In this document: positions 1 to 8,692 of the stretch, piece by piece
Layout of the letters: the number at the start of each line of letters is the position of its first letter
How positions within the stretch are numbered: position 1 is the stretch's first letter
Translations under genes and position numbers: made by a program
Assembly (NCBI RefSeq): GCF_001426225.1
Contig: NZ_LMRT01000016.1
Span: 331,352-395,351 of the forward strand
Direction of reading: 5' to 3'
From: Allobosea sp. Leaf344
GTDB taxonomy: Bacteria; Pseudomonadota; Alphaproteobacteria; Rhizobiales; Beijerinckiaceae
DNA: 64,000 bases
Notes under the pieces: generated by a model
What the model saw: only the letters and a program-made list of their open reading frames with translations
What the model was told of the DNA's origin: nothing
Databases searched by the model: none

Positions 1-10
1 GGGGCGCATC

Positions 11-207
11 CCGTCATTGCGAGGAGCGTCAGCGACGAAGCAACCCAGCGGGATTGGGCGAGCGTTTGCCCCTGGGTTGCTTCGCTGCGCTCGCAATGAC
101 GGTGGGGTGCACACCCCGTCATTGCGAGGAGCGTCAGCGACGAAGCAACCCAGGGGGACCAAGCGAGCGCTCCCCCCTCGGTTGCTTCGCTGCGCTCGCC
201 ATGACGG
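11..207. repeat. Two tandem copies of a dispersed palindromic repeat
   Basis: Two units, 11-102 and 116-207, share outer arms that begin CCGTCATTGCGAG and end CTCGCAATGACGG (second copy CTCGCCATGACGG), with inner arms GAAGCAACCC and GGGTTGCTTC. Each unit can fold into a long hairpin, while the middle differs between copies. This is the layout of REP/RPE-like dispersed elements common between genes in Hyphomicrobiales. The unit nearest tag ends 10 bases beyond the tag stop, so it may act as a 3' structure for that transcript. No other copy was noticed in the window. Confidence 0.75.
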
Positions 208-217
208 CGCGGCGATA

Positions 218-862
218 TCATGCCGCCTTCACGTCGCGCGCCAGCGCCGCGCATTCGTCGCGGCGGAAACAGCCGGTCAGGTGGTCGTTCACCAGCCCGC
301 AGGCCTGCATGAAGGCGTAGACGATGGTCGGGCCGCAGAAGGTGAAGCCGGCGCGTTTCAGCGCCTTCGCCATCGCTTCCGAAACGTCGCTCTGCGTCGG
401 CACCTGCTCATGGGTGCGGAAGCTGTTCTGCAGCACCCGCCCGTCCTGATGCTTCCAGAGGAAATCGGCGAAGGGCTCGCGCTCGGAAATCGCGAGATAG
501 GCACGCGCACTGCGGATCGCGCCCTCGATCTTGCCGCGATGGCGGATGATGCCGGCATCCCCCAGCAGGCGCTGCACATCCGCCTCGCCGAAGCGCGCCA
601 TCGCCTCCGGCTCGAAACCGGCGAAGCCCGCGCGGAAGGCGTCGCGCTTGCGCAGGATGGTGATCCAGGACAGGCCGGCCTGGAAACCGTCCAGGATCAG
701 CTTCTCGAACAGCGCGCGGGAATCATATTCCGGCACGCCCCATTCGCTGTCGTGATAGGCGAGATAGAGCGGATCGGTTCCCGGCCAGATGCAGCGGAAC
801 CGGCCATCCGGCCCCGCCACCGCTTCGCGACCACCGAGAGCCTCACGCGTGCCGTCGCTCAT
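218..862 (-). CDS. tag: DNA-3-methyladenine glycosylase I
   Basis: A 214-residue protein of the Tag family, which removes 3-methyladenine from alkylated DNA in base excision repair. The N-terminal half carries the family core with RCIWPG near residue 23, YHDSEWG near 37 and FQAGLSWITIL near 60. The C-terminal half has the conserved Cys/His positions expected for the zinc site (GFTFCGPT and VNDHLTGC). Length is about 20 residues above the classical enzyme because of a short N-terminal extension. The ATG overlaps the ygfZ stop by four bases (859-862), so the two are very likely co-transcribed, ygfZ first. Confidence 0.95.
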   Translation of the reverse strand: MSDGTREALGGREAVAGPDGRFRCIWPGTDPLYLAYHDSEWGVPEYDSRALFEKLILDGFQAGLSWITILRKRDAFRAGFAGFEPEAMARFGEADVQRLLGDAGIIRHRGKIEGAIRSARAYLAISEREPFADFLWKHQDGRVLQNSFRTHEQVPTQSDVSEAMAKALKRAGFTFCGPTIVYAFMQACGLVNDHLTGCFRRDECAALARDVKAA

Positions 863-1743
863 GCCGCCGCTCCGAAGCCCGGCTCTCCGGGGAAGGGGAA
901 GCGCGCATAGGCCGGCTTCTCCAGCGTGAAGGCGAGGCCCCCGCCCTCCAGCTCCTGGCCCGCTTCCATGGCATCGGCGACCCGGTCCAGCCGCAGCATG
1001 GCGAGCGCGCGGCCCCCGGCGCAGCTGCCGACGCGGCCGATCACCTTGCCGCCCGCCGTCGCCTCGACACCGTCCTCGGCATTGAGGCCCTGGCTGAAGA
1101 CGATCGGGACGATGCGGGTGCGGGCTGTGCCGCGATGCTGCATGCGCGAGACGACCTCCTGGCCGACATAGCAGCCCTTGCGGAAGGACACGCCGTTGAG
1201 CTGGTCGAGCAGCGCCTCGTGCGGAAAGGCGTCGCCATAGAGAAAGTCGCGGCCCCCCTCGGGGACGCCGAGCGCGATCCGCCGCGCCTGATAGGCCTCG
1301 GTGTCGCGGCTGGCGATCTCGTCCAGCCCGTCGCGATCGGTGATCGCCCGGTCGCCCAGCGCCGGCAGGCGCGGATCCGCATAGACCAGGCCGAGCTCGG
1401 GCGAGAGCGGCCGGCCCTCGGCATCGGCGATGACGGCGCTCGCCTGCGAGAGGTCGTCCAGCGTGACCCGGGCGCGGAGCCTGTAGAGTTTCAGCCGCTT
1501 CATCAGATCGGGCACCAGCAGCAGGGGGCAGTCCAGCAGATAGCCGCCGCCCTCTTCCGCGGGCACGGCGACCAGCAGAAAATCACAGATGATCTTGCCC
1601 TGCGGTGTCAGCAGCGCGCCGTAGCCGGCGCGATCGGGGCCGATGGCCTCGACATCGCAGGTGACGAGACCCTGCAGGAAGCTGGTCGCGTCCTCGCCGC
1701 CGACGCGGATCACGCCACGGTCGATCAGATGGATGGTGGACAT
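859..1743 (-). CDS. ygfZ: YgfZ-type folate-binding protein
   Basis: A 294-residue member of the YgfZ/GcvT-like family, folate-dependent proteins that help maintain Fe-S enzymes such as MiaB. The family signature KGCYVGQEVVSRMQHRG is present near residues 188-204, including the conserved Cys, and the N-terminal GcvT-like part (DATSFLQGLVTCDV) is intact. The ATG at 1743 lies 124 bases from the divergent dihydroorotase start, so that interval should hold both promoters. The gene overlaps tag downstream by ATGA, forming a two-gene unit. Confidence 0.93.
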   Translation of the reverse strand: MSTIHLIDRGVIRVGGEDATSFLQGLVTCDVEAIGPDRAGYGALLTPQGKIICDFLLVAVPAEEGGGYLLDCPLLLVPDLMKRLKLYRLRARVTLDDLSQASAVIADAEGRPLSPELGLVYADPRLPALGDRAITDRDGLDEIASRDTEAYQARRIALGVPEGGRDFLYGDAFPHEALLDQLNGVSFRKGCYVGQEVVSRMQHRGTARTRIVPIVFSQGLNAEDGVEATAGGKVIGRVGSCAGGRALAMLRLDRVADAMEAGQELEGGGLAFTLEKPAYARFPFPGEPGFGAAA

Positions 1744-1867
1744 GGAGCGTCTCCGGCGGCGCTGCCTCGCCTCGCCCGGGGAGGGCGAAGCGCCTCGCGG
1801 TTTTCAAGCAGCCTTCGACCCGATAGGTAGGCTGCTTCAGCCGTCCGCTCAACACCCGGAGACCGCG

Positions 1868-3205
1868 ATGCCGCAAAGCTACGACATGATCCTCAAGGGC
1901 GGCACCGTGGTGAACCATGACGGCCGCGTGCAGCGCGATCTCGGCATCGTCGCCGGCAAAATCGTCGCGCTCGGCGATCTCTCGCGCGCATCGGCCGGGG
2001 AGGTCGTGGACTGCGCGGGGCTGCACATCCTGCCGGGGGTGATCGACAGCCAGGTGCATTTCCGGGAGCCGGGGCTCGATCACAAGGAGGATCTGGAAAG
2101 CGGCTCGCGCGCGGCCGTGATGGGCGGCGTGACCTGCGTTTTCGAAATGCCCAACACCATTCCGCAGACCACGACGCCGGAGGCGCTCGCCGACAAGATC
2201 CGGCGCGGGCGCCACCGCATGCATTGCGACTTCGCCTTCTGGGTGGGCGGCACGCATGAGAACGTCAGGGACGTGCCGGAGCTGGAGCGCCTGCCGGGCG
2301 CGGCCGGGATCAAGGTCTTCATGGGGTCCTCGACCGGCGATCTGCTGGTGGAGGACGATGCCGGCGTCGGCGCCATCCTCAAGGCGACGCGCCGCCGCGC
2401 GGCCTTCCATTCGGAAGACGAGGGCATGCTGCGCGAGCGCATGGGGCTGCGGGTCACCGGCGATCCGTCGAGCCATCCGGTCTGGCGCTCGCCCGAGGTG
2501 GCGCTGACCTGCACGCGGCGGCTGGTGCGGATCGCCCGCGAGGCGGGGGCGCGCGTCCATATCCTCCACATCTCGACCGGCGAGGAGATGGAGTTCCTGC
2601 GCGAGCACAAGGACGTCGCCACGGTCGAGGTGCTGCCGAACCATCTGACGCTGGTGGCGCCCGATTGCTACGAGCGTTTGGGAACCTATGCGCAGATGAA
2701 CCCGCCGATCCGCGACGAAAGCCACCGCGCGAGGATCTGGTGGGGCGTGGAGCAGGGTATCGTCGACGTGCTCGGCTCCGACCATGCGCCGCATACGCAT
2801 GAGGAAAAGCACCACGCCTATCCCGCCAGCCATTCCGGCATGCCGGGCGTGCAGACGCTGGTGCCGATCATGCTCGACCATGTCCATGCGGGGCGTCTGA
2901 CGCTCGAGCGCTTCGTCGATCTGTCGAGCCATGGGCCGCAGCGCATCTTCGGGCTGGAAGGCAAGGGCCGCATCGCCGCCGGCTACGACGCCGATCTGAC
3001 GATCGTCGATCTGAAGCGCCGCGAGACCATCACCAATGCCTGGGGCGCCTCGAAATGCGGCTGGACGCCCTATGACGGCGTCAGCGTCACCGGCTGGCCG
3101 GTCGGCACCATCATCCGCGGGCGTCGCGTGATGTGGGAGGGCGAGCTGACGACGACGGCGCAGGGCGAGCCGGCCCGGTTCCTGGAGACGCTGCCGCGGG
3201 GGTGA
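1868..3205 (+). CDS. pyrC: Dihydroorotase, alphaproteobacterial type
   Basis: A 445-residue amidohydrolase-fold enzyme expected to interconvert carbamoyl aspartate and dihydroorotate in pyrimidine synthesis. ATG 1868 was chosen because homology (MPQSYDMILKGGTVVNH) begins there and the upstream open frame lies over the ygfZ promoter side. Metal-site elements include VHFREPG near residue 61, the Lys in GIKVFMGSSTGD, AFHSEDE, HILHIS and GSDHAPHT. The first His of the usual HxH pair is Gln here (DSQVHFRE). From memory this variant is shared by related alphaproteobacterial sequences annotated as dihydroorotase, so catalysis may persist, but a related cyclic amidase role cannot be excluded. Confidence 0.85.
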   Translation: MPQSYDMILKGGTVVNHDGRVQRDLGIVAGKIVALGDLSRASAGEVVDCAGLHILPGVIDSQVHFREPGLDHKEDLESGSRAAVMGGVTCVFEMPNTIPQTTTPEALADKIRRGRHRMHCDFAFWVGGTHENVRDVPELERLPGAAGIKVFMGSSTGDLLVEDDAGVGAILKATRRRAAFHSEDEGMLRERMGLRVTGDPSSHPVWRSPEVALTCTRRLVRIAREAGARVHILHISTGEEMEFLREHKDVATVEVLPNHLTLVAPDCYERLGTYAQMNPPIRDESHRARIWWGVEQGIVDVLGSDHAPHTHEEKHHAYPASHSGMPGVQTLVPIMLDHVHAGRLTLERFVDLSSHGPQRIFGLEGKGRIAAGYDADLTIVDLKRRETITNAWGASKCGWTPYDGVSVTGWPVGTIIRGRRVMWEGELTTTAQGEPARFLETLPRG

Positions 3206-3227
3206 CGGATGTGGCGGCAGAGCGCGT

Positions 3228-3929
3228 TCACCCCGCCGCGCGCTCCCCCGCCGGATCGAGATAGCGCTCGAAAGCCTCCAGCCCGCCGCGGCCGAGATGC
3301 AGGGCCCGGCTTCCGCTGTCGCGTTCGAACAGGCCGCGCCGGATGAAACCCTGCAGCAGCGCCGCGCCCAGAGGCCCGGCGAGATGGGGGCGGCGCTCGC
3401 TCCAGTCCAGGCAGGCGCGGCAGGGCGCGCGGCCATTGCGGGCGAGCGCGTCGACCTCGATGCCCTCGGCGACGAAGCGCGCCCGGCCCTGCACCGAGAG
3501 GCCAAGCCCGTCCGGCGTCGCCACCACCAGACCCTGCGCGACCAGCGCATCGTGCAGCTTCACGCCCAGGGTCCCGGCGAGGTGATCATAGCAGATGCGG
3601 GCCAGGCGCAGCGCCTCGTCGCGCGGCCCGGGCCGGCTGCGCATCCGGCCGATTCGGGCCGCCAGTTCCATCAGCCCTTCGACCGCGGCGGCGACCTCCG
3701 GCCCGGCCAGCCGAAAATAGCGATGGCGGCCCTGCACCGTCATGACGATCAGCCCGGCGTCCCGCAGCCTGGCGAGATGCGCGCTGGCGGTCTGCGGCGT
3801 CACTCGCGCCTCATGGGCGAGTTCGCCCGCGGTCAGCGCCATGCCCGACATCAAGGCCGCCATCATGTTGGCCCGGGCGGGGTCGCCGATCAGAGCGGCG
3901 AGGCTGGCGATGTCGGGACCGTCTCTCAT
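3228..3929 (-). CDS. ArsR-family winged-helix regulator
   Basis: A 233-residue protein with an N-terminal ArsR-type winged helix. It shows an ARANMMAALMSG segment near residue 18, the recognition region ARVTPQTASAHLARLRDAGLI near residues 42-62, and a wing around VQGRHRYFRL. The remaining 120 residues are longer than in a minimal ArsR protein and contain two cysteines in the segment APCRAC, with no obvious ArsR metal-site motif in the DNA-binding part. It is convergent with the dihydroorotase gene (22-base gap) and its target is unknown. Confidence 0.85.
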   Translation of the reverse strand: MRDGPDIASLAALIGDPARANMMAALMSGMALTAGELAHEARVTPQTASAHLARLRDAGLIVMTVQGRHRYFRLAGPEVAAAVEGLMELAARIGRMRSRPGPRDEALRLARICYDHLAGTLGVKLHDALVAQGLVVATPDGLGLSVQGRARFVAEGIEVDALARNGRAPCRACLDWSERRPHLAGPLGAALLQGFIRRGLFERDSGSRALHLGRGGLEAFERYLDPAGERAAG

Positions 3930-3987
3930 CGCACGATCCTAGCAGATGCAGGCAGGCCGTGTTTCGCTCGCCGCCGAAGCATCGGTC

Positions 3988-4845
3988 TCAGCCGAGGCCG
4001 GCGAGCAGCCCCGACATGGCCCGGCTCTCATAGGCGTCGCGCCGGCGGATGAAGAGCGTGTGGACCAGGCGCTCGGCTTTCGGGATCGCATGCCAGCTCA
4101 GCCCGTCGCGGCTCGCGGAGCGCTCGAACACCGCCCTCGGCAGGAGGGTGATGCCGATGCCCGCCGCGACACAGCCGAGCAGACCGTCGAGCGTCCCGAA
4201 TTCGAGCCGCGCATAGCTCGGCAGGCCGAGCCCGGCCAGCGCCTGTTCGAGGCGCTGGCGATAGGAGCAGCCGAGGCGGAAGGTCAGCACGGTCAGGCCT
4301 GAGCCGCGGGCGAGGTCGCCGAGGGTTTCGACCGCGGCCGGCGCGATGATGCCGAGCTCCTCGGTGAAGGCCGGCGTGGCGACCAGGTCGGGATGCTCGC
4401 TGGGACCGGCGACGAAGGCGCCGTCGATCTCGCGGCGCAGCACCGCCTCGCTCAGCTCGGCCGTGGGGCCGGTGCGCAGGCTGAGCCGGATCTGCGGATG
4501 GGCCTTGTGATAGGCGGCGAGGAGCGCAGGCAGCCTGACGGCGGCGGTGGTCTCCATCGCGCCGATCTGCAGTGAGCCCTGCGCCTGCTCCTCGTCGCGC
4601 GCCGCGGTGCCGGCCTCCTTCACCAGCGCCAGCACGCGCTCGGCATAGGGCAGCAGGCGGCGCCCGGCGCCGGTCAGCGCCATGCCGCGGCTGTGCCGGT
4701 CGAAGAGCGGCAGGCCGAGCTCGTCCTCCAGCGACCGGATGCGGCCGGTGACGTTGGACTGGACGGTGTTGAGCTCCCGGGCGGCGGCCGTAATCGCCCC
4801 GGCGCGGGCCACGGTAGCGAAAGTGGTCAGCTCGATCAGATCCAT
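3988..4845 (-). CDS. LysR-family transcriptional regulator
   Basis: A 285-residue LysR-type regulator. The N-terminal HTH spans residues 1-60 (MDLIELTTFATVARAGAITAA, then SNVTGRIRSLEDELGLPLF), followed by a periplasmic-binding-protein-like effector domain. It is divergent from the nitronate monooxygenase gene with 92 bases between start codons, the usual geometry for a LysR protein controlling its neighbour and itself. The effector is unknown; a nitroalkane or related compound is a guess based on the neighbour. Confidence 0.92.
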   Translation of the reverse strand: MDLIELTTFATVARAGAITAAARELNTVQSNVTGRIRSLEDELGLPLFDRHSRGMALTGAGRRLLPYAERVLALVKEAGTAARDEEQAQGSLQIGAMETTAAVRLPALLAAYHKAHPQIRLSLRTGPTAELSEAVLRREIDGAFVAGPSEHPDLVATPAFTEELGIIAPAAVETLGDLARGSGLTVLTFRLGCSYRQRLEQALAGLGLPSYARLEFGTLDGLLGCVAAGIGITLLPRAVFERSASRDGLSWHAIPKAERLVHTLFIRRRDAYESRAMSGLLAGLG

Positions 4846-4849
4846 GCCA

Positions 4850-4865
4850 TCATCAAATCAGATGA
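4850..4865. promoter_or_regulatory. Candidate LysR operator in divergent intergenic region
   Basis: The inverted repeat TCATC-N6-GATGA sits in the 92-base interval between the LysR gene and the nitronate monooxygenase gene, only five bases before the LysR start codon. Its size and placement suit an autoregulatory LysR box, although the canonical T-N11-A core is not clean. Confidence 0.4.
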
Positions 4866-4937
4866 CAGCATTACGAACAAATCATTTTTTCAGAAGGTTT
4901 GCGGCTGCTAGATTGGTTGCTCACAGAGGAGGACGCC

Positions 4938-5918
4938 ATGCCGCTATCGACCCGCCTGACCGAGATGCTGGGGTGCCGGCACCCCATCCTCCTCGCCGCG
5001 ATGGATGTGGTCTCGGATGCGCGCCTGACGCTCGCCGTGTCGCGGGCGGGCGGCTTCGGCATCCTCGGCGGGGGCTATGGCGACCGCGACTGGCTCGCGG
5101 CGCAATTGCCGGCGCTGCGCGAGAGCGACCAGGGTTTCGGCGTCGGCTTCATCACCTGGAGCCTGGCGCGCCGGCCGGAGCTGCTCGATCTGGCGCTCGC
5201 TGCGAAGCCGGCCGCGATCTGGCTGTCATTCGGGGATCCCGCGCCTTTCGTGGACAAGATCAAGGCTTCGGGCTGCCGGCTGATCTGCCAGGTGCAGACG
5301 GTGGCGATGGCGCGCGACGCGGTGGCGAAAGGCGCCGACATCATCGTGGCGCAGGGGGCGGAGGCGGGCGGGCATGGCGATGCGCGCGGCACCTTCGCCC
5401 TGGTTCCCGCGGTCGCCGATGCGGTGGCGGACAAGGCCGTCGTGGTCGCGGCCGGCGGCGTCGGCGACGGGCGCGGCCTGGCGGCGGCGCTGATGCTGGG
5501 GGCGGAGGGCGTCGTGCTCGGGACCAGGCTCTATGCGAGCCAGGAAGCGGCGGGCCATGACGACGCCAAGGCGAGGATGGTCGCCGCCACCGGCGACGAC
5601 ACGGTGCGCGGGCTGATCTTCGATATCTCCCGCCAGAACCTCTGGCCATTGCCCTTCACCGGGCGCTGCCTCGAGAATGCGCATTCGCGCCGCTGGAGCG
5701 GGCGCGAGCTCGCGCTGATGCAGGCGATGGGCGAGGAGTCGAAGGCCTATCAGGCGGCGCGGAAGAAGGGGGATTTCGACGTGGCGGCGGTGATCGCCGG
5801 CGAGAGCGTCGCGCTGGTGCACGATATTCCGCCCGCAGGGGCGATCGTCAGGGAGATCGCGGAGAAGGCGGAGGCGCTGCTCGCCGCGGGGCAGGGTGGG
5901 CCGCTGGCCCGGCGCTGA
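4938..5918 (+). CDS. Nitronate monooxygenase family protein
   Basis: A 326-residue FMN-dependent TIM-barrel protein of the 2-nitropropane dioxygenase family, which oxidises nitronates such as propionate 3-nitronate. The family signature is visible as GCRHPILLAAM near residue 11, ADIIVAQGAEAGGH near residues 134-147, VVAAGGVGDGRGLAAALMLGAEGVVLGTR near residues 170-198. ATG 4938 is preceded by GAGGAGG at 4926-4932; an in-frame ATG at 4899 lacks such a site and was rejected. It is divergently paired with the LysR regulator, its probable controller. Confidence 0.9.
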   Translation: MPLSTRLTEMLGCRHPILLAAMDVVSDARLTLAVSRAGGFGILGGGYGDRDWLAAQLPALRESDQGFGVGFITWSLARRPELLDLALAAKPAAIWLSFGDPAPFVDKIKASGCRLICQVQTVAMARDAVAKGADIIVAQGAEAGGHGDARGTFALVPAVADAVADKAVVVAAGGVGDGRGLAAALMLGAEGVVLGTRLYASQEAAGHDDAKARMVAATGDDTVRGLIFDISRQNLWPLPFTGRCLENAHSRRWSGRELALMQAMGEESKAYQAARKKGDFDVAAVIAGESVALVHDIPPAGAIVREIAEKAEALLAAGQGGPLARR

Positions 5919-5921
5919 GTG

Positions 5922-6191
5922 TCAGTGGCGCGTGCCGCTGCTGAAGGCGCCGCTGCGGATCTTGTCGGGCAGCGCCTCGGCGAAGACGGCGCTGGCCTCC
6001 TCGCCATAGGTCTCGACCAGAGTGCGGAAGGCGGCGAAGAGCGCGGCATGGGCGAGGGCGTCGCTGTCCAGCCCGTCCTGCTGGGCCTCCGCGAACGCGT
6101 CCTCGACATAGCCATAGGCCACGCGCCTGGCGTCGCCATGGTCCTCGGAGAGCGTGGAATCGAGCGGCAGGTCGTCGGGAAACATCGGCAT
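5922..6191 (-). CDS. Small conserved acidic protein, function unknown
   Basis: An 89-residue acidic, mostly helical protein (begins MPMFPDDLPLDSTLSEDHGD, ends GAFSSGTRH) without membrane segment or recognisable motif. An open frame extends further upstream to 6305, but its first 38 residues are Arg/Ser-rich and look non-coding, so the start at MPMFPDD was preferred. The stop lies four bases from the convergent nitronate monooxygenase stop. No function is proposed. Confidence 0.6.
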   Translation of the reverse strand: MPMFPDDLPLDSTLSEDHGDARRVAYGYVEDAFAEAQQDGLDSDALAHAALFAAFRTLVETYGEEASAVFAEALPDKIRSGAFSSGTRH

Positions 6192-6371
6192 CGAGCAACA
6201 ACTCTGCGGCACGGTCTTGCGGTGACGGGACCAACTCCCCGCGAGCGGGAAAGCCACCCTGGACGAGAGGGACTCATAGCCGGCGCGCCGTGCCTGCGCC
6301 ACCATCCCGTTTAAGAAAGGTTAACGCCGACCCTGCGGATTTGACAGAGCCGGCGAAAAATCAGCTGTGTG

Positions 6372-6818
6372 TCATCCGCCGAACCGGCCCGCCAGGTTGC
6401 GCGCCAGGCGCTCTCCCTGCGCCGCCAGCCGGGCCGAGGCTTCCTGCGTGCCCTCGGTGCAGAGGCGGTGGGTCAGGGCATAGGCCCTGAAGCCGCGGTT
6501 GAAGGCGGAAGTCAGGCGCTCGCGCCGCGACGGCGTGCGACCCTCGGCCTCGATCAGCGCCTCCATGCGCTCGCGCCAGCCCTGCGCGTCCTGGCCGCCG
6601 CAGAGGGTGCGGAGATAGGCGAGCGAGCCCATGATCTCGGCCAAAGCCAGCAATTGCGGCTCATAGGGCGGGGGTGGCGGTTCGGGCGCGGGGGCCGGGG
6701 CGGGCTCCTTGGCGGCTTGCGGCGTGGCGGGCGGGCGCGCGCTCTGGCCGAAGGCCGCCGCGACCGGCCAGGTCAGCAGCAGCAGGGCGGCGAGCGCCCC
6801 GGCCAGCGGGCCGCTCAC
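6372..6818 (-). CDS. TIGR02301/DUF2385 exported protein
   Basis: A 148-residue protein of the TIGR02301 family, found in alphaproteobacteria and without known function. It has a signal peptide (residues 1-25, ending AAAFGQ), a Pro/Ala-rich linker, and the conserved core YEPQLLALAEIMGSLAYLRTLC with the FNRGFRAYALTHRLC segment, giving two conserved cysteines that may pair in the periplasm. The start is GTG at 6818, overlapping the NUDIX stop as GTGA (6815-6818), so the gene is the distal member of the SDR-NUDIX-DUF2385 run. Confidence 0.88.
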   Translation of the reverse strand: MSGPLAGALAALLLLTWPVAAAFGQSARPPATPQAAKEPAPAPAPEPPPPPYEPQLLALAEIMGSLAYLRTLCGGQDAQGWRERMEALIEAEGRTPSRRERLTSAFNRGFRAYALTHRLCTEGTQEASARLAAQGERLARNLAGRFGG

Positions 6819-7291
6819 GGCCGGTCTCCGGCGGCGATGCGGCTGGCGCGGCGCAGCACATCGGCGAGCTCACGCGTGGTCGGCAGCCCGCCCAGCCGCA
6901 GGGGATCGGCCCACATCACCGCGCCGGCCTCCGGCCCCGGCACGGGCTCGCCCTCCAGCCAGTGCCCGACGAAGGAAGCGACCACGAAATGATGGGTCAA
7001 GCCACCGCCCCCGTCGCGGCCGAAGATCTCTACATGGCGGTTGAAGCCGATGATCGTCGCGGTGACGCCGACCTCCTCGGTCAATTCGCGCAGAGCCGCC
7101 TGCTCCAGCGTCTCCCCGGCCTCGACCTTGCCGCCGGGCAGCGACCAGAGACGATCGGCCGGCGGCCTGGTGCGGGTGGCGAGCAGAACCTTGCCCTCGC
7201 GGAACACGGCGATCGAGGCGGCCAGCACCGGCCGTGCCGGCGCCTTGGCGGCGGAGGGAAAGCGGATGATCTGCCCGCCGCCGCCGCTCAC
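6815..7291 (-). CDS. NUDIX hydrolase
   Basis: A 158-residue NUDIX pyrophosphohydrolase. The NUDIX box is complete at residues 53-75 (GGKVEAGETLEQAALRE, then LTEEVGV), with RLWSLPGGK just before it. Substrate is probably a nucleoside diphosphate derivative, but the family does not decide it. No ATG is available near the homology start; GTG at 7291 overlaps the SDR stop as GTGA (7288-7291), a translationally coupled arrangement. Confidence 0.9.
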   Translation of the reverse strand: MSGGGGQIIRFPSAAKAPARPVLAASIAVFREGKVLLATRTRPPADRLWSLPGGKVEAGETLEQAALRELTEEVGVTATIIGFNRHVEIFGRDGGGGLTHHFVVASFVGHWLEGEPVPGPEAGAVMWADPLRLGGLPTTRELADVLRRASRIAAGDRP

Positions 7292-8064
7292 ACGTGCTGC
7301 CCGCCATTGATGTGCAGTTCGGCCCCGGTGACGTAGCTCGAGGCGTCGGTGCACAGGAAATGGATGGCGCGCGCCACCTCCTCGGTCTTGCCGAGGCGCT
7401 GCAGCGGCAGGGTCGCGACGATCTTCTCCGTGCCCGGCGACAGGATGGCGGTGTCGATCTCGCCGGGCGAGATCGAGTTGACGCGGATGCCGAGCGGGCC
7501 GAAATCCGCCGCCATCTCGCGCGTCAGGCTGGCCAGCGCGGCTTTCGAGGTCGCATAGGCGGCGCCGGCGAAGGGATGGACGCGCGATCCCGCGATCGAG
7601 GTGACGTTGACGATGGTGCCCTTGGCGAGGGTCAGCTCCTCCAGCAGGCCGCGCGCCAGCATGATCGGCGCGAAGAAATTGACCTGGAAGACCTTGTGCC
7701 AATCGTTGAACGAGGTCGTCGCCGCGCCGAGCCTGGCGCCTTCGGGCCCCTTGGGCGAAATGCCGGCATTGTTGACGAGGGCGTTGAGCTTGCCGCCCTC
7801 GGCCGCGAGGCGCTTCTTGATCTCGGCGATGCCGCGCATCGTATCCTCGGGATCGCCGAGATCGATCTGCACGTGATCATCGGCGCCCGACGGCCAGGGG
7901 CATTTGTCGGAGAAGGCCTGGCGCGAACAGGAGAGGATGCGCCAGCCCGCCATGGCGAATTCCATCACGGTGGCATGGCCGATGCCGCGGCTGGCGCCGG
8001 TCAGCAGCATCACCGGGCGCTTGCCCGGTTCGGTCTGGGGGAAATCGAATTTCGGCATGGCCAT
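7288..8064 (-). CDS. SDR-family oxidoreductase
   Basis: A 258-residue classical short-chain dehydrogenase. Cofactor motif TGASRGIG near residue 21, NNAGIS near 97, catalytic Ser in NVTSIAGS and the YxxxK pair in YATSKAAL are present, and the C-terminus ends AELHINGG. The start was placed at ATG 8064 (MAMPKFDF), which has a GAGGAT element upstream; an in-frame ATG two codons later is possible. The segment before it in the open frame overlaps pdxH and is not SDR-like. Substrate unknown. It heads the SDR-NUDIX-DUF2385 set, 13 bases after pdxH. Confidence 0.9.
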   Translation of the reverse strand: MAMPKFDFPQTEPGKRPVMLLTGASRGIGHATVMEFAMAGWRILSCSRQAFSDKCPWPSGADDHVQIDLGDPEDTMRGIAEIKKRLAAEGGKLNALVNNAGISPKGPEGARLGAATTSFNDWHKVFQVNFFAPIMLARGLLEELTLAKGTIVNVTSIAGSRVHPFAGAAYATSKAALASLTREMAADFGPLGIRVNSISPGEIDTAILSPGTEKIVATLPLQRLGKTEEVARAIHFLCTDASSYVTGAELHINGGQHV

Positions 8065-8077
8065 GGAGCAGCGATCC

Positions 8078-8692
8078 TCAGGGGTAGAGCCGGGTACGGC
8101 TCCAGGGCTGGTCGGCCCCGGATCGCCGAAACACGACGCGATCATGCAGACGGAACGCGCCGTCGCGCCAGAATTCGATATAGACCGGCATGATGCGGAA
8201 GCCGGTCCAGTGCGGCGGGCGCGGGATCTCGCCGAAGCCGAATTTCGCGGCATAGCTCGCCACCGCCTTTTCGAGCGCGAAGCGGCTCTCCAGCGGGCGC
8301 GATTGCTGCGAGGCCCAGGCGCCGATGCGGCTGTCGCGCGGGCGTGACTGGAAATAGGCGTCGGCCTCGGCGTCGCTCACCCGGGCGACCGGGCCGCGGA
8401 TGCGGATCTGCCGGCGCAGGCTCTTCCAGTGGAACAAGGCGGCCGCCTTGCCCTGGCCGAGCAGCTCCTCGCCCTTCTGGCTCTGGGTGTTGGTGTAGAA
8501 GACGAAACCGTCGGCGTCATAGCCCTTCAGCAGCACCATCCGGACGTTCGGGAGGCCCTCGGCATCGACCGTCGACAGGGCCATGCCGTTGGGATCGTTC
8601 GGCTCGCTGTCGCCCGCCTCCGCGAGCCAGTCGCGGAACAGCGCGAAGGGCTCCTGCGCATCCGTGAAGTCACCGCTCGTTAACCGTTCCAC
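8078..8692 (-). CDS. pdxH: Pyridoxamine 5'-phosphate oxidase
   Basis: A 204-residue FMN enzyme that oxidises pyridoxine or pyridoxamine phosphate to pyridoxal phosphate. FMN and substrate motifs are intact: [18 protein letters not shown] near residue 51, [15 protein letters not shown] near 86, [13 protein letters not shown] near 116, and the C-terminal [10 protein letters not shown] with the terminal RLYP. The start is GTG 8692, preceded by an AGGA element. It is divergent from the lipoprotein gene to the right. Confidence 0.95.
   Translation of the reverse strand: MERLTSGDFTDAQEPFALFRDWLAEAGDSEPNDPNGMALSTVDAEGLPNVRMVLLKGYDADGFVFYTNTQSQKGEELLGQGKAAALFHWKSLRRQIRIRGPVARVSDAEADAYFQSRPRDSRIGAWASQQSRPLESRFALEKAVASYAAKFGFGEIPRPPHWTGFRIMPVYIEFWRDGAFRLHDRVVFRRSGADQPWSRTRLYP

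Noticed and set aside
11..207. CRISPR-like repeat pair at left edge
   Set aside because: Each unit is itself a long inverted repeat of about 92 bases and there are only two; no spacer array or cas gene.
1583..3550. A 655-residue minus-strand open frame
   Set aside because: Antisense of dihydroorotase and parts of its neighbours; composition is Arg/His/Ala-rich with no motif.
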